Position numbers and translations under genes: made by a program
The notes under the pieces: model-generated
What the model was told of the DNA's origin: nothing
What the model saw: only the letters and a program-made list of their open reading frames with translations
Databases searched by the model: none
Shown: positions 17,682-25,053 of the stretch, in pieces
How the letters are laid out: every line of letters starts with the position of its first letter
Numbering within the stretch: position 1 is the first letter of the stretch
Assembly (NCBI GenBank): GCA_964589175.1
Contig: CAZPRY010000050.1
Location: forward strand, 1 to 26,728
Length of the DNA: 26,728 nucleotides
Reading direction: 5' to 3'
From: CAZPRY01 sp964589175
GTDB lineage: Bacteria > Fidelibacterota > UBA2242

Positions 17682-18596
17682 TTATTTTCTATTTTTTTTC
17701 AAAGATTGTCTGACCAGTGATAAAATGTATTCGATATTTTCATCGTCGAATATCTGAACTTCATAATCACCGTTACCCCAGTGCCCAATTGATGACACAT
17801 CTCGTGTAATTTGTTTAGGATCATCTAATTCACCTTTTGATAAATTTATCCATATCTTTATTGCTTTTTTCTGAGGGTGAATATCAATAACATTTGATCC
17901 AGACACAAAAGCGATATATTTCTTTTTAGGCTTTATTTCGATTTCACCAATATTCTGAATGTATTCTTTAAACTTCTCATATAACTCTTTTATTTCATCC
18001 GAACATGGAGATAAGTGTTCATCCTCGGTATAAACTTTTATCTCTTTATTTATTTTCTTCACTTCATCGGTGCTTCTTGAAATCGTCTTTATACTTTCCT
18101 GCGCACTTGACGATTGAATCTGGTTATACATTACAGTGTCGTTTTGATATTTTTTAATTTGCCAAAGTTCTATGGGAAGGTCCTTAAAATTAATGGATTC
18201 CATTTGATAATTGGTGTATGATGGAGCAACAAACATTACTCTTGACTGGGACCAGTCAATATCTTCTCTTTTTAATACTTTATTTTTATTCTCGTTATAC
18301 TCCAATATAAAATCAGCTTTATTATTCAACATTAAAGATAAATATGCATAGCCTTGATCTACTACACTGAAATTGCGGTCGCGTTTATATTCGATTATGA
18401 CAAAAGAATTCAATTCGCAATCAAATGCTAAAGTATCTATCCTGAAATTATTAATGCTGAACTCGGATTTTACGTATTCTAATCCAAACAGCAATTGGAT
18501 ATTCTGTTCCGTAATATTCTGAATATCTCTCTCAAGTTTAAAAGTAATTTCCTTAATTAATGTCAGATGATCTCCGGAAAGTAAATAGAGAGACAT
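17682..18596 (-). CDS. DUF5655-family protein with PD-(D/E)XK-like nuclease core
   Basis: 304 residues; TGAGGT lies upstream of the ATG at 18596. The N-terminal half shows a PD-(D/E)XK-type core: Asp54 in FRIDTLAFD, Glu69 and Lys71 in VIIEYKR, followed by VVDQGYAYL (78-86), and later DWSQSRVMFVAP and ELWQIKKY. The C-terminal half from about residue 200 matches the DUF5655 domain (KKYIAFVSGSNVIDIHPQKK, SIGHWGNGDYEVQI). Proteins of this build are scattered in bacteria and archaea in variable regions; the nuclease-like core suggests DNA cleavage or restriction-related activity, but none is shown, and database names such as transport protein are not supported by its sequence. Composition is strongly AT-rich compared with its neighbours, a sign of transfer. 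Confidence 0.85.
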   Translation of the reverse strand: MSLYLLSGDHLTLIKEITFKLERDIQNITEQNIQLLFGLEYVKSEFSINNFRIDTLAFDCELNSFVIIEYKRDRNFSVVDQGYAYLSLMLNNKADFILEYNENKNKVLKREDIDWSQSRVMFVAPSYTNYQMESINFKDLPIELWQIKKYQNDTVMYNQIQSSSAQESIKTISRSTDEVKKINKEIKVYTEDEHLSPCSDEIKELYEKFKEYIQNIGEIEIKPKKKYIAFVSGSNVIDIHPQKKAIKIWINLSKGELDDPKQITRDVSSIGHWGNGDYEVQIFDDENIEYILSLVRQSLKKNRK

Positions 18597-18985
18597 AATT
18601 TACCTCAGATTTATTATGTACTTACATATGTTTTTACTGCATAGGTACGCTTAAAACAGGCTCCTCTATCTGTAAACCTGAACGTTTCTTTATAGACATG
18701 CTATTAAACCCATCTCGTAGACTTCCATTTATTTGATTCCATTTTAATCATTCCATATTCTATTTTCAAGTTTATTGAGATCGATTCCCGATACGCTGGT
18801 GGACCAAATGCCTGCGCAAGCCGGATAAATATCTCGTCGTCCCGGACGGAAGTCTAAGCCCGTTGCGTTCGGCTACGCCTCACGGAAATTGGTTTTCGCC
18901 GTCTTTTCAGCTGCGAAAAGGATTATTTTGTTTAAATTACAACGATGTGTGACAGCAAAATAAAACGAATAGACGCTCATTAATT
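18597..18985. other. Gene-free gap between the AT-rich islet and ddl
   Basis: The left half (18597-18779) is AT-rich and seems to belong to the islet; it should hold the promoter of the leftward pair. A GC-richer block at about 18780-18925 keeps one frame open for some 55 codons on the plus strand up to a TGA at 18949-18951, without a usable start codon; it could be the end of a lost gene or chance. The part before ddl (18926-18985) is AT-rich and probably holds its promoter, although no clean -35/-10 pair is visible. No tRNA or integrase was seen. Confidence 0.5.
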
Positions 18986-20098
18986 ATGCAGAAAAAAATC
19001 AGAGTCGGTATTCTTTTCGGTGGTAAATCCGCCGAACACGAAGTTTCCCTGCAGTCGGCGAAAAATATCATCGATTCCATCGATAAGGATAAATACGAAG
19101 TAGTGCTGATCGGCATCGATAAACAGGGGCGCTGGCACCTCAACGAAACATCACGTTACCTTCTGAATGCCGATAATCCCAAGTTGATCAAACTCAATAC
19201 TAATCCGAGTCATCTGGCCCTCGTGCCTGGTAATCAATCGCATCAGCTGATCGATATTGCCACCAGCGAACCGACCGGTAAAGTCGATGTCGTCTTCCCG
19301 ATCATGCACGGCCCGTACGGCGAAGACGGCTCGATCCAGGGCCTGCTGAAACTGGCCGAAGTGCCCTTCGTCGGCGCCGGAGTGCTCGGCTCGGCCGTCG
19401 GCATGGATAAAGACGTCATGAAGCGCCTGCTGAAGGAAGCCGGCCTGCCGACGGCGAAATTCCTCGTCTTCCAGTCCTCCGCCCGCAAAGCCATCCGTTT
19501 CGATGAAGTTGCAGCGCAGTTAGGTCTGCCCTTCTTCGTCAAACCCGCCAACCTGGGCTCATCGGTGGGAATCCACCGCATCGTGAACGCCTCGGAATTC
19601 GAGCGGGCCATCGACGATGCTTTCCTTTACGACCGTAAAATCCTGATCGAAGAAAATGTCGTCGGCCGCGAAATCGAATGCTCCGTGCTCGGCAATGCGG
19701 AACCGATCGCATCACTGCCCGGCGAGATCATCGCCAACGCCGAACATCATACCTTCTACTCTTACGAAGCCAAGTACATCGACGAATCGGGGGCAACGCT
19801 CGAGATTCCAGCCAACCTGGACCAGGATACTATCCGCCGGATTCAGGAGATCGCCATCGAAGTTTTCCGGGTGCTTTGCTGTGAAGGCATGGCGCGGATC
19901 GATTTTTTCCTGAAGAAAAACGGTGAAATCGTGGTCAACGAGTTGAACACGATCCCCGGCTTTACGCGCATCAGCATGTACCCCAAATTGTGGCAGGCCA
20001 GCGGGATTTCCTATACCGAACTGATCGACCGCCTCATTCAACTGGCTATCGAACGATTCAGGGCCGAGCAGGCTTTAAGAACGTCCTACGAATCCTGA
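18986..20098 (+). CDS. ddl: D-alanine-D-alanine ligase
   Basis: 370 residues, close to the length of DdlA. It joins two D-alanines with ATP in the cytoplasm for peptidoglycan precursors. ATP-grasp and Ddl landmarks are visible in order: GILFGGKSAEHEVSL with Glu17, HGPYGEDGSIQG, GMDKDVMKRLL, PFFVKPANLGSSVGI, a RIDFFL strand, and the metal site NELNTIPGFT. The start codon has no clear ribosome-binding site but matches the usual N-terminus of the family. It is isolated from other cell-wall genes, flanked by the AT-rich islet on the left. Nothing unusual is seen in the catalytic residues. Confidence 0.97.
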   Translation: MQKKIRVGILFGGKSAEHEVSLQSAKNIIDSIDKDKYEVVLIGIDKQGRWHLNETSRYLLNADNPKLIKLNTNPSHLALVPGNQSHQLIDIATSEPTGKVDVVFPIMHGPYGEDGSIQGLLKLAEVPFVGAGVLGSAVGMDKDVMKRLLKEAGLPTAKFLVFQSSARKAIRFDEVAAQLGLPFFVKPANLGSSVGIHRIVNASEFERAIDDAFLYDRKILIEENVVGREIECSVLGNAEPIASLPGEIIANAEHHTFYSYEAKYIDESGATLEIPANLDQDTIRRIQEIAIEVFRVLCCEGMARIDFFLKKNGEIVVNELNTIPGFTRISMYPKLWQASGISYTELIDRLIQLAIERFRAEQALRTSYES

Positions 20099-20189
20099 GA
20101 TCGGTTTCCGCCTTTCTTTATATGCAATATCCGGTAATGATTACTACAGTCTCTAACTTCTATCACGGCCGTAAAAGATATTTTGGCTC

Positions 20190-20218
20190 TTGACAGCGTT
20201 GTTCCGATTTCGTAGTTT
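20190..20218 (+). promoter_or_regulatory. Sigma-70-like promoter of the outer-membrane protein gene
   Basis: TTGACA (20190-20195) is a perfect -35 box, followed after 17 bases by TAGTTT (20213-20218) as a -10 box. The start codon lies 32 bases beyond, with a strong GGAGGGGG ribosome-binding site between. Confidence 0.65.
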
Positions 20219-20250
20219 GTAATCGATCATTATACCGGAAGGAGGGGGTC

Positions 20251-21426
20251 ATGAAGCCTCGTGCTTTGTTAATTTTTCTGGTAGTACTCATCTTTTACAG
20301 TTCATTCGGTTACGCTCAGATTTCACCGTACAACGGCGTTTTACTCCCATATCAAGGTTCATCGCTTTCCAGACCGGTGCGGGCCAATGCTCCGCTCATT
20401 TTTAGCGATCCTTTCAACAACCCGGCTGTTTACTGCTTTACAAAATCGGCGAGCGTCGCGACGGCGCTGAATCTCACGTACGTCGACGAGCAGATTGAGC
20501 TGAGCTTACTCGATCCCGGCGAAAAATCGTCGAATCAACAGCTTCGCCTGAACCCGGCCTTTATAACGGGAGTTCTGCCATTCAGCGTTCGACATATCGA
20601 TCTCGTCGCCGGGCTAACGCTTGAAAAAATCGGGGAACCCGAAATCGGGCTCTGGAAAGTCCCTAGTGAATGGAACAAAAGTTATCTCGACCAGAAGCGA
20701 GATAGAAATATTTATCGCTCTTCAGTAAACCTGTCTGTTCCGCTTAGCCGGTATCTCGGTCTAGGTATTGGCTGGATCCAATGGTATGGCAAAGAATCGT
20801 GGAAAAATACAGATTCAACAGGTGAAACTATCTCCGATGGTACGGTCCCTTATAACGGCAGTAGTTTTTCAATCGGCATCATCTACAGTCGTAAGGTGTT
20901 TGCCCTGTACGCGGACCTGCACTCACCGTTTACAATGACCGATAATGGAGAATTATCGGTACCCATCGGTACGAATGCCGATTTCAGTTTTCAGCAAAAG
21001 TACGGCGGCGCGTTATCCGCCGGCGCCCGAATCTCGCCCTGGCGCAAGCTATCATTCGAAGTCGATTACCAGTATCAGGGTAAAATCAACCTCGAATATT
21101 CGCGCAGCACTGACATCGGTTCATACGACAGGAAATTCGAATACGGTCCGTTACACTTACTCGATATCAGCACTGAATATACTTTAAAGTTTGATCGATG
21201 CCAGGTACCGCTTTTCCTGCGATACCGGCATGTCTGGCTGCCCGATGCGCCTAGCATGTGGCTATCTATCGATTTAACGCCGTCCTACTTCAGCTCGGAT
21301 AATTCTCAATCCAGGTTTATGCTCGGTTCGGATTTACTGACACAAAAGTGGGGATTTCATACAGCGCTCGAGATCGTTCCGCGAACATGCTATCATGCTT
21401 CCAGTTATGTTCCTCCCTATTCCTGA
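20251..21426 (+). CDS. Predicted outer-membrane beta-barrel protein, ended early by an in-frame TGA
   Basis: 391 residues to the TGA at 21424-21426. A signal peptide ends near GYAQ (residue 23), and the start has GGAGGGGG upstream. The body alternates short polar and hydrophobic strands (LSVPLSRYLGLGIGWIQW, SFSIGIIYSRKVFALYADL, ALSAGARISPWRKLSFEVDY), as in FadL-like or other transport barrels; the segment FSDPFNNPA resembles the early part of such proteins. I do not assign a family firmly. Beyond the TGA the same frame continues for 26 codons to TAA at 21505-21507 and reads YTKFSLMLSAGISVIFR, which looks like the closing barrel strand. The gene is thus probably interrupted by a nonsense change or a sequence error; the full product would have about 418 residues. 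Confidence 0.75.
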   Translation: MKPRALLIFLVVLIFYSSFGYAQISPYNGVLLPYQGSSLSRPVRANAPLIFSDPFNNPAVYCFTKSASVATALNLTYVDEQIELSLLDPGEKSSNQQLRLNPAFITGVLPFSVRHIDLVAGLTLEKIGEPEIGLWKVPSEWNKSYLDQKRDRNIYRSSVNLSVPLSRYLGLGIGWIQWYGKESWKNTDSTGETISDGTVPYNGSSFSIGIIYSRKVFALYADLHSPFTMTDNGELSVPIGTNADFSFQQKYGGALSAGARISPWRKLSFEVDYQYQGKINLEYSRSTDIGSYDRKFEYGPLHLLDISTEYTLKFDRCQVPLFLRYRHVWLPDAPSMWLSIDLTPSYFSSDNSQSRFMLGSDLLTQKWGFHTALEIVPRTCYHASSYVPPYS

Positions 21427-21507
21427 AGTATTCCATTATGGTCAAGTTTTGACTACACGAAATTCAGTTTGATGCTCAGCGCCGGAATATCGGTAATTTT
21501 CCGATAA
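21427..21507 (+). pseudogene. Separated C-terminal beta strand of the upstream barrel gene
   Basis: In frame with the upstream gene after its TGA, 26 sense codons then TAA. The end, SLMLSAGISVIF plus Arg, has hydrophobic residues in alternation and an aromatic residue near the C-terminus, as in the beta-signal recognised by BamA. No start codon with a ribosome-binding site supports separate translation. The following gap to 21671 holds a hairpin GAGTGGGA/TCCCATTC at 21558-21578 (one wobble pair) and no gene. Confidence 0.5.
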
Positions 21508-21671
21508 GATGGTTTGGGACTAAGGACCCGTCCTCCGAAAATGGATAACAACCAAGCGAGTGGGATACGGTCCCATTCTTATGAATTATTCCGCCGCAGT
21601 AGGCATCTAACCATTGGAAAATCTGATTTTTTATAGACGATTTCAATCTCTCATCTTTCGGAGGAGGACAA

Positions 21672-22946
21672 ATGAGGATCGGGATAAAGAGATATTTTTT
21701 ACTGCTAAATCTGATCTTCCTTTCCGTTTTGCAGGCGGAAACATTCGCACCGCTGGATAGCGCCGTCTATCTAATCCAAACCGGCAGCTATTCGGACGCT
21801 CTGACCATCCTGCAACAAATTCTCGTGGAGGATGACAGCAACACGCAAGCCTGGTTTAATTGCGGCCTGGCTTATCAAAACCTGCTGCAGCACAACAAGG
21901 CCATCGACTGCCTGCAAAAGGCCAACAACCTGGAATCCGAAAATCTGCCGATCATGATTGCGCTCGGCCGCAGCTATCTGAAACTGGGTTACCAGGTCGA
22001 CGCCCAGCCGCTCTTCGAGGCCGTCGTGTATCTCGACAGCACGAATAGCTATGCGCGCATCCAATTAGGCGAAATCTACATGGACCAGAACGATTATCAG
22101 CGGGCTTTCTCGATTTATTTCCCCCTGCTGGCTGACAGCAGTTTGCGTCCGTATGCCCTGCTGAAGATGGGGCAATGCCAGCACCGCATCGAAAATTTCG
22201 AAGAAGCGAAATCTTATCTTGAGGAAGCGTACGGGCTGGATCCCGAAAATCCGATGACTGTACTGAGCCTTTGTGCAGTTTATGAAAACTTAAATGAAAT
22301 GAAACCAGCGCTTGACATCATGCATCTTTTCCTGCAAAAGCATCCCGATCATATCGCGATTGTCGAAAAATACGCAGCGCTCCTGTTCAAAATCCATGAT
22401 TGGGAAAAAGCCGGATCCGCCTATATCAAACTGATTTCAATCGGCCAGCGGACCGCAACGAATTTTCAACGCCTCGGATTTTGCTATTATTACACCGAAA
22501 AAATACGACTCGCCCATAGCGCGTTTCTCCAATCCTATTCAAAAGACGAGCAAAACGCGCTGACCTGTTTCTATCTCGGACTGACGTACCGGGAATTGGA
22601 TAATACCGGAAAAGCAAAGGAACTGTTGCAGGAGGCCGTGCGCCTGTGCGTACCGAGTTTCTTCCCGGATATTCACGCTCAGCTGGCGGCTATTTTCGAG
22701 AGCGAAGAAAAATACTTAGCTGCCATTGAGGCCTACTCTGAAGCCGAGGAATATGCACAGGATCGGCATGATTTTCTCTATTACATCGCCGCCATTTACG
22801 ACCGGTACCTGGATGATGGCCGGCAGGCCTTACAGTATTTTCAGAAATTTCTCGCAGAGTGCCCCGATTGTGATTCGGTAATGCGCGACTACGCCGAAAT
22901 GCGGGTCCAAAAAATCCAGGAAGACCTGTTTTTGAATAAAAAGTAA
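21672..22946 (+). CDS. Exported tetratricopeptide-repeat protein
   Basis: 424 residues with a signal peptide ending near LQAET (residue 22) and a strong GGAGGAGGA ribosome-binding site. From residue 32 to the end it is built of roughly ten 34-residue TPR units, seen in repeated A-x-F-x-x-G-L-A-Y and A-I-D-x-L-x-K-A type helices, for example AWFNCGLAYQNLLQHNKAID and LGRSYLKLGYQVDAQPLF. It should be periplasmic or attached to an envelope complex and serve as a scaffold for protein contacts. No catalytic domain is seen. It is followed 52 bases later by the acetolactate decarboxylase gene, so the two may be one transcript, but the functional tie is unclear. Confidence 0.92.
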   Translation: MRIGIKRYFLLLNLIFLSVLQAETFAPLDSAVYLIQTGSYSDALTILQQILVEDDSNTQAWFNCGLAYQNLLQHNKAIDCLQKANNLESENLPIMIALGRSYLKLGYQVDAQPLFEAVVYLDSTNSYARIQLGEIYMDQNDYQRAFSIYFPLLADSSLRPYALLKMGQCQHRIENFEEAKSYLEEAYGLDPENPMTVLSLCAVYENLNEMKPALDIMHLFLQKHPDHIAIVEKYAALLFKIHDWEKAGSAYIKLISIGQRTATNFQRLGFCYYYTEKIRLAHSAFLQSYSKDEQNALTCFYLGLTYRELDNTGKAKELLQEAVRLCVPSFFPDIHAQLAAIFESEEKYLAAIEAYSEAEEYAQDRHDFLYYIAAIYDRYLDDGRQALQYFQKFLAECPDCDSVMRDYAEMRVQKIQEDLFLNKK

Positions 22947-22998
22947 CCTGTAGAGTTGGTCCAAATTCGTTAAATTAGCCAACAACTACAGGGTGAAT

Positions 22999-23784
22999 AT
23001 GAACCGCATGAAATCTTTCCCGATCCGAATCCTTCTTCTTCTGGGTCTTTTCCTCTTCTCATGTTCGCAACCGCAACCGGAATCCGGTACACTGACCCAG
23101 GTCTCCACAATCGATGCCCTGCTGGCCGGTATGTACGATGGTCAGATGAGTTGTAAAGAGTTATCGACTCAGGGCGGCTTCGGGATCGGCACTTTCGACC
23201 GCCTCGACGGCGAAATGGTGGTTTACGAGGGCGTCATCTACCAGGTGAAAGCCGACGGTGAGATCGTCAAGGCTGCTCCGGAAATGACGACGCCGTTCGC
23301 CACGGTCATGAATTTCATTACGGAATCGAGCTCGGCAATCGACACCTCGATGAACGTGCAGGATATCCAGAATTTCCTGGACCGGGCGATCAGCAATCCC
23401 AACCTGTTTTACGGCATTCAAATCCACGGCGAATTCGCCTATATGAAAACGCGCAGCGTACCGGCCCAGGAGAAACCCTATCCCCCACTGGTTGAGGTTA
23501 CCGCAAAGCAGTCCGTTTTCGAATCCGCCAACATCAGCGGCACGATCGTCGGGCTCTATTGTCCACCCTTTGTTAAAGGTATCAATTTGCCCGGCTATCA
23601 CCTGCATTTTCTATCCGACGACCGCCAACACGGCGGACATATCCTCGACTTTCGCATCGAGCAGGGTACCGTGTCGCTTTCTTCCTGTAATCGCTTCGTT
23701 CTTGATCTGCCCGCCGAGGGTGATTTTCACCGGATCGATCTATCCAAAGACCGGTCGGATGAATTGAAACAAGCCGAAGAATAG
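22999..23784 (+). CDS. budA: Acetolactate decarboxylase, lipoprotein form
   Basis: 261 residues from the ATG at 22999, with AGGGTG just upstream (GTG at 22993 is an alternative). The enzyme turns acetolactate into acetoin and CO2. The zinc site is complete: His201, His203 and His214, with the same 2 and 11 residue spacing as in the Brevibacillus enzyme. Glu77 in VVYEGV and Arg152 in MKTRSVPAQ fit the other active-site residues. Unusually for a fermentation enzyme it begins with a lipoprotein signal, hydrophobic 11-20 then FSC with Cys22, so it is predicted to be exported and lipid-anchored. No acetolactate synthase gene is in the window. A membrane-protein gene follows 16 bases later. Confidence 0.93.
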   Translation: MNRMKSFPIRILLLLGLFLFSCSQPQPESGTLTQVSTIDALLAGMYDGQMSCKELSTQGGFGIGTFDRLDGEMVVYEGVIYQVKADGEIVKAAPEMTTPFATVMNFITESSSAIDTSMNVQDIQNFLDRAISNPNLFYGIQIHGEFAYMKTRSVPAQEKPYPPLVEVTAKQSVFESANISGTIVGLYCPPFVKGINLPGYHLHFLSDDRQHGGHILDFRIEQGTVSLSSCNRFVLDLPAEGDFHRIDLSKDRSDELKQAEE

Positions 23785-23800
23785 GGCGTCAACTCATATT

Positions 23801-24268
23801 ATGAAACGCACGCTATCTTCGGGAATGACCTTTTTCTACAAATTTATAATGGCGCCGCTCTGGATCGTACTGGCTTTCGTTACGTACCTGGGTTTGGAAT
23901 CCAGCGGCGAATTGGAGCAGATGCCCTCCCTCGCCCAGATGATTCTAGTCATAGCCTTTTTCATCGCTGCCATTGTCATGTACCGGGTTTTCGCCGACAT
24001 TAAAAAAGTGGATTTGGAGGGCACGACCCTGATTATCACCAATTTTCGCGACACGCTACGCATCGACCTCAGGGAGGTTAAATCTATTTCCGGCAGCCGG
24101 TTTACGAATCCCGAACGGGTACGCATTCATTTCCATCGCCCGACGATATTCGGCGACAGCATCGTCTTCATTGCGCCCAACCGGAGTTTCAGCGGATTCT
24201 CCAAAACACAGGTACAGAAAGAACTGGAAGGCTTGATTTCACAATCGCATTCCGGGCAAGCACTATGA
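23801..24268 (+). CDS. Two-helix membrane protein with a PH-like C-terminal domain
   Basis: 155 residues. Membrane segments lie at about 15-32 and 46-64, followed by a beta-rich domain with the pattern VDLEGTTLIITNFRDTLRIDLREVKSI (in two parts, 70-96), similar to bacterial PH-like domains found after two-helix anchors. It begins 16 bases after the acetolactate decarboxylase gene and is probably in the same transcript. Function is unknown; a membrane-associated stress or lipid-linked role is only an analogy. Its stop overlaps the ATG of a 29-codon stub as ATGA. Confidence 0.75.
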   Translation: MKRTLSSGMTFFYKFIMAPLWIVLAFVTYLGLESSGELEQMPSLAQMILVIAFFIAAIVMYRVFADIKKVDLEGTTLIITNFRDTLRIDLREVKSISGSRFTNPERVRIHFHRPTIFGDSIVFIAPNRSFSGFSKTQVQKELEGLISQSHSGQAL

Positions 24269-24354
24269 GTTCCACCCCTCGAAATTTCGATGTAGCCGTG
24301 ATCGGCAATCCCGAACCCGGTCGGCTTTTTAAACAACCACGTTCAAAAACCTGA
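24265..24354 (+). pseudogene. 29-codon ATGA-coupled stub, probably a broken gene
   Basis: ATG at 24265 overlaps the stop of the preceding gene as ATGA, the usual arrangement of a translationally coupled next gene. The frame reads MSSTPRNFDVAVIGNPEPGR and stops at 24352-24354. DVAVIGNP looks like the first strand of a Rossmann-type or sugar-kinase-type (PfkB-like) domain, but it is too short to assign. The next 100 bases show two further open frames and no start, as expected of decayed DNA. Confidence 0.45.
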
Positions 24355-24462
24355 TGTATCTCGTCCCGATATTCGACATCTTACCCATCCGAAAACCATA
24401 AAAGCATTGCATCCTGTTTCGATTATCGCCAATTTTGCCTGGTCATAAAAGTTGAGGTTATT

Positions 24463-24888
24463 ATTCGCTTATTCGCATCCAAAGAGTCCAGGCAGATAAA
24501 AACTTCCGATGAAGACTGGCTGAAAAGCGCCATCATTTCTTATCGCGATAAAACACCCTTTGAAGTTGAGGATGATGCCCAATTGGGACTGTCCGCCGAC
24601 GATTTTCAGACAGCCATCGAACTGCTGAAGAAGATGTCCGTCAGCCGTCGGACCGGCTGGCGCGAAATCACCGCCATCCTGACCGGACTGGGAATGTCAT
24701 CCGCCGGCATATGGATGGTTTTAGCAGCTATCGTCGATCCGGAACCGACAACCAAACTCTGGATTCTGACTTTCGGCGGCGTCATGCTGGTGCTCACCGG
24801 CGGATTGAGCATCCTGCGCGCCCTGGGCCAGCCCTGGCGCGTGACGGCCATCCGGGGCTCGCGGGCAATCTCCGTCGAACCGCGCTAG
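24463..24888 (+). CDS. Small membrane protein with no normal start codon, possibly a gene remnant
   Basis: The frame is open from 24355 to TAG at 24886-24888 but contains no ATG or GTG; the only usual codon is TTG at 24583. Protein-like sequence begins much earlier, near VIIRLFASKESRQIK and DEDWLKSAI, and GAGG (24454-24457) precedes an ATT at 24463 by five bases, so an ATT start is conceivable. The C-terminal half holds two hydrophobic segments (ITAILTGLGMSSAGIWMVLAA and LWILTFGGVMLVLTGGLSIL, split here for length) joined by a short polar turn. No family is recognised. It is either a gene with a rare start, or a decayed one in the same frame as the stub before it and the hydrolase fragment after it. 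Confidence 0.5.
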   Translation: MRLFASKESRQIKTSDEDWLKSAIISYRDKTPFEVEDDAQLGLSADDFQTAIELLKKMSVSRRTGWREITAILTGLGMSSAGIWMVLAAIVDPEPTTKLWILTFGGVMLVLTGGLSILRALGQPWRVTAIRGSRAISVEPR

Positions 24889-25053
24889 CCGCGCTTTACG
24901 CCTGTTCATAATAAGTGGATCCCGCCACGGGAACTGTTCATCGAAAACGGCCTGCACCTCAGTCCGGCCGGTCACACAATCCGGACACGGATTCTGCGCC
25001 TCAACCTTGTAATGGAAAGAGATTATCCGAAAAATGCCCGTAAAAAGCGATGA
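24889..25053 (+). pseudogene. C-terminal fragment of an SGNH/GDSL hydrolase
   Basis: Directly after the TAG at 24888 the same frame stays open for 54 codons to TGA at 25051-25053. It reads RELFIENGLHLSPAGHTI around 24925-24978, matching the last block of GDSL/SGNH lipases and esterases, where D-G-L-H-x-S-x-x-G-H carries the catalytic Asp and His; here the Asp position is Asn. The rest of the enzyme, including the GDS serine, is absent, so it is a remnant. It overlaps the annotated start of the following gene. Confidence 0.6.

Noticed and set aside
21424..21426. TGA as a recoded sense codon (alternative code or selenocysteine)
   Set aside because: The isochorismatase-like, ddl and other genes end in TGA, and I see no clear selenocysteine-type stem-loop right after the codon. 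A nonsense change or error is more likely.
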